A DNA stretch of 5,172 nt from the NCBI GenBank assembly GCA_044375105.1, contig JBILNK010000236.1, positions 1 through 5,172 on the forward strand, written 5' to 3'. This document shows positions 1 to 5,172 of this stretch, one piece after another (the first letter of the stretch is position 1; each line of letters opens with the position of its first letter). Source of the stretch: JBIKLM01 sp044375105 (GTDB taxonomy: Bacteria; Planctomycetota; UBA1135; GCA-002686595). The notes under the pieces are model-generated. The model was given only the letters and a program-made list of their open reading frames with translations. It was not told where the DNA came from and did not search any database. The position numbers and the translations under genes are program-made.

Positions 1-207
1 GGGGTTGTAGAGCAGGAACACCGGCACGTCGTCGGCCCCGCGCGCTTCTTCGAGGGTGAAGCGCGGGCGCTCGCCGCTGCGCACCGGATGCAGCACGGCG
101 ACCTGGTGCCCGCGGCCGATCAGGCCTCGCACCAGCTCGCGGGTGTAGAACTCGGTGCCCCAGCGACCCCGCGGCGGGTATCCGTTGGCGACGACCAGGA
201 GGCGCAT
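1..207 (-). CDS. Glycosyltransferase family 4-type protein, N-terminal fragment
   Basis: This is the first 69 codons of a gene that runs off the left edge of the window. Translation from the ATG at 207-205 begins MRLLVVANGYPPRGRWGTEF. It shows the usual opening of GT-B-fold glycosyltransferases: a first beta strand (RLLVVANGYPP), a glycine-containing loop (GRWGTEFYTREL), a helix, and RGHQVAVLHP as the second strand. Such enzymes move a sugar from a nucleotide donor to a glycan or lipid acceptor at the cytoplasmic face of the membrane. The catalytic C-terminal half is outside the window, so donor and acceptor are unknown. I see no clear Shine-Dalgarno before the ATG; an in-frame TTG six codons upstream is a possible but less natural start. 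It lies 186 bp after another glycosyltransferase gene on the same strand, so co-transcription is likely but not shown. The family assignment rests on the N-terminal pattern only. Confidence 0.85.
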   Translation of the reverse strand, partial: MRLLVVANGYPPRGRWGTEFYTRELVRGLIGRGHQVAVLHPVRSGERPRFTLEEARGADDVPVFLLYNP

Positions 208-348
208 GGGCGGACGGCGATTGTGCAACAACGGGGCTCGCGCCCGGCGCGCCCAGGCGCCTTCGGCCCCGGGAAAGGGCCCGCGGTCGCGCTCGCCAGA
301 GGCCCTCGCGGGACGGGCCGCACCGGCAACGCCGACGCCCCGCAGCGC

Positions 349-367
349 GGCGAGCGAGCGGCTCGCC
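349..367 (-). terminator. Hairpin after the glycosyltransferase gene, possible terminator
   Basis: A perfect 7-bp stem (GGCGAGC / GCTCGCC) with a 5-nt loop lies 27 nt beyond the stop codon of the glycosyltransferase gene ending at 394. No T-tract follows on the minus strand, so intrinsic termination is doubtful. It could be an RNA-stabilising or attenuating hairpin, or chance in GC-rich DNA. The rest of the 186-bp gap (208-393) holds several shorter GC stems and no gene that I can support. Confidence 0.25.
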
Positions 368-393
368 CCCGGGGCCGGCGGGCGCGGCGGACC

Positions 394-1635
394 TCAGCCC
401 GCGACCAGGCGCAACCGGCGCTCGAAGGCCTGCAGCATCGACTCCGGGCGGTGCTCGGCCATGGCCCGCCGCTGACCCGCGGCGGCCAAGGCCAGGCGCC
501 GGGGCTCGTCGGCCGCCAGGGCCAGCAGGGCCTCGCTCCAGGCGTCTTCATCGTCCGCGGGCAGGATCCGGCCCTCGGCGCCGTCGACGATCATCTCCGG
601 GGTGCCGCCGCGGTCGCTGGCCAGCAGCGCCAGCCCGAGCCAGAGCGCCTCCAGCGGCGCGCGCGCGAAGGGCTCGCCCCAGCGCGTGGGGAACAGGCAG
701 GCGTGGCAGGCGAGGGCGCGCTCGAACAACGCCGCCTGGGGCACCTGGCCCAGGAATTCGACACGGCCCGCCAATTCCGGGGCCGCCGCGGATTGCTCCA
801 GGCGCTGGCGGTAGGGGCCCGGGCGATCCCCGGCCACAATCACCCGCAGCGGGGCCCCGGCGGCGCTGGCGCGGGCCGCGGCCGCCAGGGCCAGGTGCGC
901 GCCCTTGCCCTCCCAGGAGGCCGAAGGCACCAAGAGCTCGAGGGGCTCGCCGGGGCCCCGCGTCCGGGGCGGCGGCGGGCGCTTCGGCAGGCCCGGGGAG
1001 ACGCCCAGGGAAAAGCGCTCGAGGCGCGACTCGGCCACCCCTTCCGCCAGGAGCTCGCGGCGCAGGAACTCGCTGGGCACCAGCATCGGCCAGGGGCCGA
1101 GGGCCGAAAGCCGCCGATCGATCAGAGCCGAGAGCAGGCCCAGGCGCCAGCGTTTGGTGCCGCGCGCGCGCCATTCGCGGCGCCAATGGTTGGCCGGCCA
1201 GGCGTCGCAGACGAGCCCCAGGATCGGCAGCCCGCGCTGCGCGGCGGCCTCGAGGGGCGCCAGGGAGGCCAGGCCCAGGTTGGCGGCCACCAGCACGTCC
1301 GGGCGCTCCTCCGAGAGGGCCCGCCGCGTCGCCGCCAGGTTGTGGGCCGAGCGCACGTGCCGGCGCCAGGCCAGCGCGGTGCCGCCGGCGTAGACCTCGG
1401 CGAACAGATCGCGCTCGGGCTCGAGGGACGGCTCGAGCCAGGGGCGCACGAAGGGATCCTCGAAACCCTGGCCCGCGCCGCACAGCACGCGCACGCGGTG
1501 CCCGCGTGCCGCCAGGCCGCGGGCCAGCTCCTGGGTCAGCTGCTCGTAGCCCCCGGCCACGTAGGGCGGGTAGCGCAGGCTGACGAAGAGCAGCGACAAA
1601 GAGCGCTTGGACGCGGGGGCGGCGCTGGCGCTCAC
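394..1635 (-). CDS. Glycosyltransferase family 4-type, GT-B fold
   Basis: Complete 413-residue protein, typical in length for GT4. The start chosen is the GTG at 1635-1633, which overlaps the stop of the upstream gene and has GGAGAG 9 nt before it. The N-domain opens with LLFVSLRYPPYVAGGYEQLT (residues 15-34), containing the glycine-rich loop, then helix and RGHRVRVLCG. VPSEFLRREL (186-195) is the usual inter-lobe strand and helix. A proline-rich linker (PKRPPPPRTRGPGEP, 217-231) joins the two lobes. The C-domain has SASWEGKG (238-245; Lys244 a likely donor-phosphate contact), VEFLGQVP (292-299) and the GT4 E-x7-E motif, Glu321 and Glu329, in EPFARAPLEA, followed by ASDRGGTPEMI. There is no signal peptide or membrane helix, so it is probably cytoplasmic or peripheral. 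It is likely a retaining sugar transferase in surface glycan synthesis; donor and acceptor cannot be read from the sequence. No key residue appears to be missing. Confidence 0.93.
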   Translation of the reverse strand: MSASAAPASKRSLSLLFVSLRYPPYVAGGYEQLTQELARGLAARGHRVRVLCGAGQGFEDPFVRPWLEPSLEPERDLFAEVYAGGTALAWRRHVRSAHNLAATRRALSEERPDVLVAANLGLASLAPLEAAAQRGLPILGLVCDAWPANHWRREWRARGTKRWRLGLLSALIDRRLSALGPWPMLVPSEFLRRELLAEGVAESRLERFSLGVSPGLPKRPPPPRTRGPGEPLELLVPSASWEGKGAHLALAAAARASAAGAPLRVIVAGDRPGPYRQRLEQSAAAPELAGRVEFLGQVPQAALFERALACHACLFPTRWGEPFARAPLEALWLGLALLASDRGGTPEMIVDGAEGRILPADDEDAWSEALLALAADEPRRLALAAAGQRRAMAEHRPESMLQAFERRLRLVAG

Positions 1636-3080
1636 GGCGGGGTGCTCTCCAGGGCGGCCCGATCGGCGAAGCCCAGCCGCATCAAGGGCTCCTGATACAG
1701 CTCGCGCAGCTGCTCGACCGCATCGATGTAGCGCGCCGCCGCGGCCCGCAGGGGCTCGGCCAGCAGGGGCTCCGGCGGCGGCCCGCCGGCCAACGGCGGG
1801 AAGGGCGTGGCGCGCCAGTCGTAGAGCCGTTCGCGGGCTTCCCCGGCGTGCTCCGCCAGGTCGCCGAACCAGGCCCGCCGCAGGGTCGGCGAGGCGACCG
1901 CGGCCCCGAAGACCAGCTCCAGGCAGTGGCTCTCGGAGATCGCCGCATAGCCGCCTTGGATCGCGCAGGAGGAAAAACAATGTTCGCGGGGCGCGGCGTC
2001 CGCGGCCAGGCGATCGGCGCCGATCATGCCGGCCGGCGCCGGCGCGCCGTAGAGCCCGAGCAGGGTCGGGGCCAGGTCGATGGCGCTGAACAGCTCCGGG
2101 CGCCGGCCGCGGCGCGCCAGGCTGAGCTCGGCGGCGGGCAGGAGCAGCACCGGGATGCGCAGGTCGGCCATCGAGAGCCGGCCGTGGTCGGCGTACAGGC
2201 CCGCCTCGCCGAATTGCATGCCGTAGCTGCCGACCAGGCACAGGCTGGTGCGCTCCAGCCGCCCCTCCGCGGCCAGCACGTCGAGCCAGCGCCCGATCGC
2301 TTGGTCGAGCTCGAACAGGGCGCCGTCGTAGCGCGCCTCGAACTCCCCCACCGTGCGCAGCGAGCCGTCGAAGCGCTCGGGCGGCAGGGCGAACAGGGCC
2401 GGCCGCTCCGTGCCGACCGGCGGCAGGTAGCCGAGTTCGGGCCGCGGCGCGAAGCGCGTCTCCTCGGCGGGCTCGGGCCGCGTCAAGGCGCGCTCGAGAT
2501 CGGCCAGCTCGAGGTAACAGAACCAGTCGGCGCCCGGGTCCTGGCTTTCGATCCATTGCTGCGCCAGGGCCAGCAAGCGCGCGGCGGGCACGCTCTGATC
2601 TTCTTGATCCCAGGGAGTCACGAAGGTCTGGAAGCCGACGCCCAACCCGAACACGCGCGAGAACTCGGGGTGCGCGGAAAAAGCCGCGGTCTGGAAGCCG
2701 AGCCCGGCCAGCTCGAGCGGCAGGCGCGGCACCCGCGCCGGCAGCAACCAGGTCTGATCGAGGGTCGCCTCCAGCCACTGCGGCACCTCGCGGCGGGCCA
2801 GGTTCGGATCGCTGCCGGAGAGCAGCGCGCTGTGGGCCGGCACGCGCAGGGGCGAGGCGCTGAAAGCGGCCTCGAACAGCACGCCTTCGTCGGCCCAGCG
2901 ATCGAGGCGCGGCGTGGTCTGGCGGTCGTAGCCGAGGCACGACAGATGGTCCGCGCGCAGACCGTCCACGGCGATCACCACCAGACCCCGGCCGGCCCCC
3001 GCGCTCGGCCGCACGCCCAGCTCGCAGCCCGCCGCGCAAGGCAACAGCAGGGCCAGGGCCGCGGCGCGGGCGGCGCGCAA
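1632..3080 (-). CDS. Sulfatase/alkaline-phosphatase-fold lipoprotein, apparently degenerate active site
   Basis: 482 residues from a TTG start at 3080-3078. That start gives MRAARAAALALLLPCAAGC, an arginine-bearing n-region, a hydrophobic core and a lipobox-like AAGC with the acceptor cysteine at 19; the frame stays open to 3428 but the upstream residues look non-coding. The mature part begins with the sulfatase strand LVVIAVDGLRADHLSCLGYD (33-52; Asp39 a likely metal ligand), then TPRLDRWADEGVLFEAAFS (56-74). ASPLRVPAHSALLSG (75-89) sits where sulfatases carry C/S/T-x-P-x-R/H: the nucleophile position is Arg79. GSYGMQFGEAGLYADHGRL (284-302) sits where the family has TSDHGExFGEHGL: the Asp-His pair is Ser285-Tyr286. 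FSAIDLAPTLLGLYG (331-345) matches the family's VSxxDLxPTLL segment. The fold call is strong. An active hydrolase is doubtful; a binding or structural role in the outer envelope is possible. The gene is coupled to the glycosyltransferase, which suggests a surface-glycan context. Confidence 0.85.
   Translation of the reverse strand: MRAARAAALALLLPCAAGCELGVRPSAGAGRGLVVIAVDGLRADHLSCLGYDRQTTPRLDRWADEGVLFEAAFSASPLRVPAHSALLSGSDPNLARREVPQWLEATLDQTWLLPARVPRLPLELAGLGFQTAAFSAHPEFSRVFGLGVGFQTFVTPWDQEDQSVPAARLLALAQQWIESQDPGADWFCYLELADLERALTRPEPAEETRFAPRPELGYLPPVGTERPALFALPPERFDGSLRTVGEFEARYDGALFELDQAIGRWLDVLAAEGRLERTSLCLVGSYGMQFGEAGLYADHGRLSMADLRIPVLLLPAAELSLARRGRRPELFSAIDLAPTLLGLYGAPAPAGMIGADRLAADAAPREHCFSSCAIQGGYAAISESHCLELVFGAAVASPTLRRAWFGDLAEHAGEARERLYDWRATPFPPLAGGPPPEPLLAEPLRAAAARYIDAVEQLRELYQEPLMRLGFADRAALESTPP
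1645..1650 (-). promoter_or_regulatory. Ribosome binding site of the glycosyltransferase
   Basis: GGAGAG on the minus strand ends 9 nt before the GTG start at 1635 and lies inside the end of the upstream lipoprotein gene. Together with the 4-bp GTGA overlap it supports this start and suggests translational coupling. Confidence 0.55.
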
Positions 3081-3083
3081 CGG

Positions 3084-3089
3084 CTCCCC
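3084..3089 (-). promoter_or_regulatory. Possible ribosome binding site of the lipoprotein gene
   Basis: GGGGAG on the minus strand lies only 3 nt before the TTG at 3080. The spacing is shorter than usual, so this is weak support; the start was chosen mainly because it yields a compact lipoprotein signal peptide. Confidence 0.35.
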
Positions 3090-3119
3090 AGAGCGGTTGC
3101 CGCGGGGAAGATCGCCACC

Positions 3120-3179
3120 GGATCCGAAGTCGCTGGATCCGAAGTCGCTGGATCCGGAGTCGCTGGATCCGGAGTCGCG
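3120..3179. repeat. Four tandem copies of a 15-bp repeat
   Basis: Units at 3120-3134, 3135-3149, 3150-3164 and 3165-3179. The first two are GGATCCGAAGTCGCT; the third differs at one base (GGATCCGGAGTCGCT); the fourth has that change plus a final G. The A-A-B-B' order suggests duplication by slippage or unequal exchange. Each unit starts with the palindrome GGATCC. The array ends 39 bp upstream of the TTG chosen for the lipoprotein gene, so it probably lies in its leader or promoter. If translation began further upstream, the repeat would be read in frame as a pentapeptide (Gly-Ser-Ser-Asp-Phe/Ser). There are no spacers, so it is not CRISPR. Confidence 0.9.
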
Positions 3180-3183
3180 GGGA

Positions 3184-3330
3184 GGATTCCCGCCCGATCG
3201 GTCGCCGCCGGCTCGCGGCCCGGTCCCTCGGGGGCTAGCCGCTCGCGGGTCGCCCGCTTGCATGAAGCGGGCTCGCCACAACCCGCAACGCGGGCCGCTC
3301 GGCCCGAGGGATCGGCAGCGGCGGGATTCC
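3184..3330. repeat. Nested imperfect inverted repeat, potential long stem
   Basis: Working outwards from a 5-nt loop at 3260-3264: GCCCGCTT (3252-3259) pairs perfectly with AAGCGGGC (3265-3272); GCGGGT (3245-3250) with ACCCGC (3281-3286); TCCCTCGGG (3224-3232) with CCCGAGGGA (3303-3311); and GGATTCCCGC (3184-3193) with GCGGGATTCC (3321-3330), 9 of 10. The blocks are in matching order, separated by unequal internal loops. Alternative local hairpins exist (3282-3294 and 3292-3305). It could be a structured RNA leader, a cruciform-forming element or the remnant of a small palindromic element. Confidence 0.55.
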
Positions 3331-3399
3331 ATGGCGGAGAGCATCCCCCGCGGGCAGCGCCGACCGCAAGGCATGCGCTGCGACCCGCTCCCCGCCGGG

Positions 3400-3414
3400 G
3401 CTCGCCAGGCGAGC
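3400..3414. repeat. Perfect 7-bp inverted repeat around one base
   Basis: GCTCGCC, a single A, then GGCGAGC. The centre is too tight for an RNA hairpin without opening inner pairs, so a DNA-level palindrome is the better reading. A 10-bp palindrome, AGGGGCCCCT, lies nearby at 3465-3474. Either could be a protein-binding site or chance in GC-rich DNA. Confidence 0.3.
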
Positions 3415-3493
3415 ATCGACGGCCGCAAGCCCCGCGCTCGGCCCTCGCAGAGCCCCGCACCGCCAGGGGCCCCTCACGCGCAGCCGCCGATCG

Positions 3494-3510
3494 GGCCCGC
3501 GCCGCGGGCC
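3494..3510. repeat. Hairpin, 7-bp stem
   Basis: GGCCCGC and GCGGGCC form a perfect stem around the 3-nt loop GCC. It is 6 bp from the stronger hairpin at 3517-3543, so the two may act together in one structured transcript. Confidence 0.4.
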
Positions 3511-3516
3511 GAGCGA

Positions 3517-3543
3517 GCTGGCCGCGACTTCCGCGCGGCCAGC
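3517..3543. repeat. Hairpin, perfect 10-bp stem with 7-nt loop
   Basis: GCTGGCCGCG pairs with CGCGGCCAGC around the loop ACTTCCG. This is the strongest single hairpin I see in the gap. On the minus strand it lies about 240 nt beyond the GDPD stop, and no T-tract follows on either strand. It fits a structured RNA or a U-tract-less terminator. Confidence 0.5.
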
Positions 3544-3648
3544 GATCCCGCCGTGCCTCGGCTGCGGTGCGGCGCCGACCCCGCGGCATCCGGAGCGGGG
3601 CACGCTCCGCGGGCAGGGCGGTTCGATCCGCTCCCGCGGCCCCGACCA

Positions 3649-3678
3649 GCGGCAGGCGCGGCGGCGGCAGGCGCGCTC
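3649..3678. repeat. 12-bp direct repeat with 15-bp period
   Basis: GCGGCAGGCGCG occurs at 3649-3660 and again at 3664-3675, a period of 15 bp like that of the tandem array at 3120-3179 but with unrelated sequence. It may be a short slippage product in GC-rich DNA. Confidence 0.35.
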
Positions 3679-3709
3679 GCCCGACGCGGCGGCTCGCTGC
3701 GATTCGACC

Positions 3710-3728
3710 GCCCCAGCGGATCTGGGGC
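3710..3728 (-). terminator. Hairpin after the GDPD gene, possible terminator
   Basis: GCCCCA and TGGGGC form a perfect 6-bp stem with a 7-nt loop, starting 58 nt beyond the GDPD stop codon on the minus strand. It is well placed for a terminator, but there is no T-run downstream, so the call is weak. Confidence 0.25.
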
Positions 3729-3786
3729 AGCCCAGCCGCCACGGCCAGCGCAGCCGGCACAGGCAGCGCCCGCCCGGCCCATCCGA

Positions 3787-5172
3787 TCAGCCGGGCAACA
3801 GCCGGCCCGGCACCCCGCTCAACAGGTCCGCCGGCAGCCCGCCCGCGTAGCGCCGCCAGACCCGCCGCGGCCCGAGCCGCTCGCGGCCCTCGAGGGCCGC
3901 CGAGAAGCGCAGGCCCCCGGGCCGGGTGGCCCAATCCGCCGGCAGGGCCAGCCGCGCGCTCGCGCCCTGCCCGCCGTGGGTCTCGCCGTCGAGGTGCAGC
4001 CACAATCGCGCATCCACCAGCCCGCCGTCCTGTTCGATGCGCGCCAAGAGCTCGCGCCCGCGCCGGCGCACCAGGATCGAAGCGGGCGCCTGGCCCGGCG
4101 ATTCTTCGAGCAGCGCGAGCCGCTGCGTGTCCTCGCGCAGGCGCAGGTGGCGCACGCGCTCGAGGGGCGCGTCCAGGATCAAACGCTCGAAGGGCGCGCC
4201 GGCGGCGCTCTTCGGCACGAACTCGACCAGCAGCAGGGGATCGCCGCCGGGCGACCAGGAGCCGCCGGTCAGGCGCAAGGGGAAGGCGGCGCGTTCTCCC
4301 GGCGCCAAACGCGCGCGGGTGCTCTCCGCCGCGATCTCGAAGGCCCCGCGCCCGGAGCGGAAGCTGAGCTCGACCTCGACTTCGAAGCCGAACGGATTGC
4401 GGACCGCCGCCGCGAAGGTCCAGCGGCCGGCCCACTGCCCGCCCGCCCCGGGGCCCGGGGGGCCGGGCTCCAGTTCGAGTTCGGGCACCTCCAGCGGGTA
4501 GGGCCCGCTGTCGTGCGGGGCATGGTGGCACAGGGCGCGCACCGAGAGGGCCCGCAGGGGCTCGTTGGTGTTGAAGCCGAACAGGGGCCGGCGGCAGGCC
4601 TCCAGCAGATCCGCGGGCTGGTCGACGGTCCAGGCCCAGCGCTCGCAGGGCCATTCGGCCGCACCCGCGGGCGTGCGCCAGCCGAAGGCGGCCACGCCGT
4701 AGGCCGCGAGGCGCTCGCGGCGCACGAAGGCGCGGTCCTCTTCGCTGGCGCGCAGGCCGAGCAGCATGCTGGGCAGGCCCAGGGCCTCGGCTTCCACGCA
4801 GACCTCGCGATGGAAGGAAGCGATGCGCACCGGCAGGGGCCGCGGCAGCTCGGCCAGCGCCCGCGCCACCGCGGCCACCAGATCGGCGCGCTTGAGCTCG
4901 ATCATGTGCAGCGGCGCGGCGCCGCGCGCCGAGGCATCCAGGGCCAAAGCCTCCTCGAGCATCGGCAGGGGCTCGCCGGCGAAGGCCTTCGAGAACCAGG
5001 CGCCCGCGTCCAGGGAGGACAGCTCCGCCAAGCTGGCCGCCTCGGCCGGCCCGTGGCCGTCGGTGGTGCGATCGAGCGTGTCGTCGTGCAGCAGCACGGG
5101 CTCCCCCGAGGCGCTGGCCTGCAGGTCGTACTCGACCCCATCGAGCCCCAGCTCCAAGGCCCGCGCCAAACT
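3787..5172 (-). CDS. Glycerophosphodiester phosphodiesterase family protein with beta-rich C-terminal extension, 5' partial
   Basis: 461 codons are visible, counting Ser at 5172-5170 as residue 1; the frame is open at the edge. The HRG and PENT motifs that open a GDPD domain lie outside, probably only some 20-40 residues away plus any signal peptide. Visible family marks: ARALELGLDGVEYDLQ (3-18; Glu14 and Asp16 as metal ligands), VLLHDDTLDRTTDG (26-39; His29 the second catalytic histidine), IELK (91-94; Glu92 a metal ligand) and WAWTVDQPADL (179-189). The domain seems to end near FGFNTNEPL (198-206). The family hydrolyses glycerophosphodiesters to sn-glycerol 3-phosphate and an alcohol. Residues about 225-330 resemble an immunoglobulin-like beta sandwich (NPFGFEVEVELSF, LAPGERAAFPLRL). 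Residues about 330-461 (DARLWLHLDGE, LRFSAALEGRERLGPRRVW) loosely recall a CBM9/DOMON-type module; that reading is inference. The extra domains suggest an exported or surface enzyme acting on a glycan- or lipid-linked diester. Confidence 0.88.
   Translation of the reverse strand, partial: SLARALELGLDGVEYDLQASASGEPVLLHDDTLDRTTDGHGPAEAASLAELSSLDAGAWFSKAFAGEPLPMLEEALALDASARGAAPLHMIELKRADLVAAVARALAELPRPLPVRIASFHREVCVEAEALGLPSMLLGLRASEEDRAFVRRERLAAYGVAAFGWRTPAGAAEWPCERWAWTVDQPADLLEACRRPLFGFNTNEPLRALSVRALCHHAPHDSGPYPLEVPELELEPGPPGPGAGGQWAGRWTFAAAVRNPFGFEVEVELSFRSGRGAFEIAAESTRARLAPGERAAFPLRLTGGSWSPGGDPLLLVEFVPKSAAGAPFERLILDAPLERVRHLRLREDTQRLALLEESPGQAPASILVRRRGRELLARIEQDGGLVDARLWLHLDGETHGGQGASARLALPADWATRPGGLRFSAALEGRERLGPRRVWRRYAGGLPADLLSGVPGRLLPG

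Larger units (their letters stand above)
3081..3786. other. 706-bp gap, no convincing gene, rich in hairpins and repeats
   Basis: This is the only long gap in the window. Frames stay open because stop codons are rare in such GC-rich DNA, but the translations are low-complexity Arg/Ala/Gly/Pro with no recognisable motif. In the candidate small ORF at 3782-3474 (minus) about one codon in five ends in A or T, clearly more than in the neighbouring genes, which argues against coding. The gap contains a 15-bp tandem array (3120-3179), a nested inverted repeat (3184-3330), and perfect hairpins at 3400-3414, 3494-3510, 3517-3543, 3591-3609 and 3710-3728. I see no tRNA, no CRISPR pattern and no good sigma-70-type promoter. 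It presumably holds the 3' end of the GDPD transcript and the promoter and leader of the lipoprotein operon, and it could encode a structured RNA. Confidence 0.6.

Noticed and set aside
88..1695. Long plus-strand open frame (535 codons) opposite the glycosyltransferase gene
   Set aside because: The translation is Arg/Ala/Gly/Gln-rich without motifs; it mirrors the codon bias of the minus-strand gene, which has clear GT4 motifs.
3120..3179. CRISPR-like array
   Set aside because: The 15-bp units are directly contiguous with no spacers.
3235..3603. Minus-strand 122-codon frame from a GTG in the gap
   Set aside because: It is low-complexity, runs through the inverted repeat, and has no ribosome site or family signature.
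3617..3632. tRNA T-arm-like GGTTCGATCC
   Set aside because: The loop is 6 nt instead of 7, the stem is only 4 bp plus a wobble, and no anticodon arm or acceptor stem can be built around it.
3474..3782. Minus-strand 102-codon frame starting a few bases after the GDPD stop
   Set aside because: It has no ribosome site and no motif, and about one codon in five ends in A or T, unlike the neighbouring genes.
1848..4367. Very long plus-strand open frame (839 codons) opposite the lipoprotein and GDPD genes
   Set aside because: It spans two real genes and the gap, is low in complexity and rich in Arg/Ala/Pro, and exists because stop codons are rare at this GC content.
2975..4654. Minus-strand 559-codon frame overlapping the GDPD gene and the gap
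   Set aside because: It is out of frame with the GDPD gene, whose motifs are clear; its product is Arg/Ala/Pro-rich without a recognisable domain.

Overview
The window is about 5.2 kb of very GC-rich DNA (roughly three quarters G+C by eye, most codons ending in G or C). All recognisable genes lie on the minus strand, so transcription runs from the high coordinates to the low ones. An apparent lipoprotein signal peptide points to a Gram-negative-type envelope. Planctomycetota or Myxococcota would fit the base composition and the sulfatase-like and glycosyltransferase content, but nothing here fixes the phylum.

Layout in transcription order. (1) 5172-3787: 3' part of a glycerophosphodiester phosphodiesterase (GDPD) family gene whose start lies outside the window; after the catalytic domain it has about 240 residues of beta-rich extension. 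(2) 3786-3081: 706 bp in which I see no convincing gene, but which is full of hairpins, contains a nested imperfect inverted repeat of about 147 bp, and ends with four tandem 15-bp repeats just before the next gene. (3) 3080-1632: a sulfatase/alkaline-phosphatase-fold lipoprotein that appears to lack the nucleophile and several metal ligands. (4) 1635-394: a family-4-type glycosyltransferase, overlapping the previous gene by 4 bp (GTGA). (5) 393-208: a 186-bp gap with one clear hairpin. (6) 207 to beyond base 1: the N-terminus of a second family-4-type glycosyltransferase.

Genes 3, 4 and 6 look like part of a cell-surface glycan or exopolysaccharide locus: two glycosyltransferases plus an envelope lipoprotein translationally coupled to one of them. 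The GDPD gene may belong to the same locus or be an unrelated upstream neighbour, since the long structured gap separates it. The most interesting points are the apparently degenerate sulfatase-like lipoprotein, the repeat-rich region in front of it, and the domain extension on the GDPD. I did not find a clear new defence, mobile or RNA system; the structured gap is the only place where something undescribed could be hidden.
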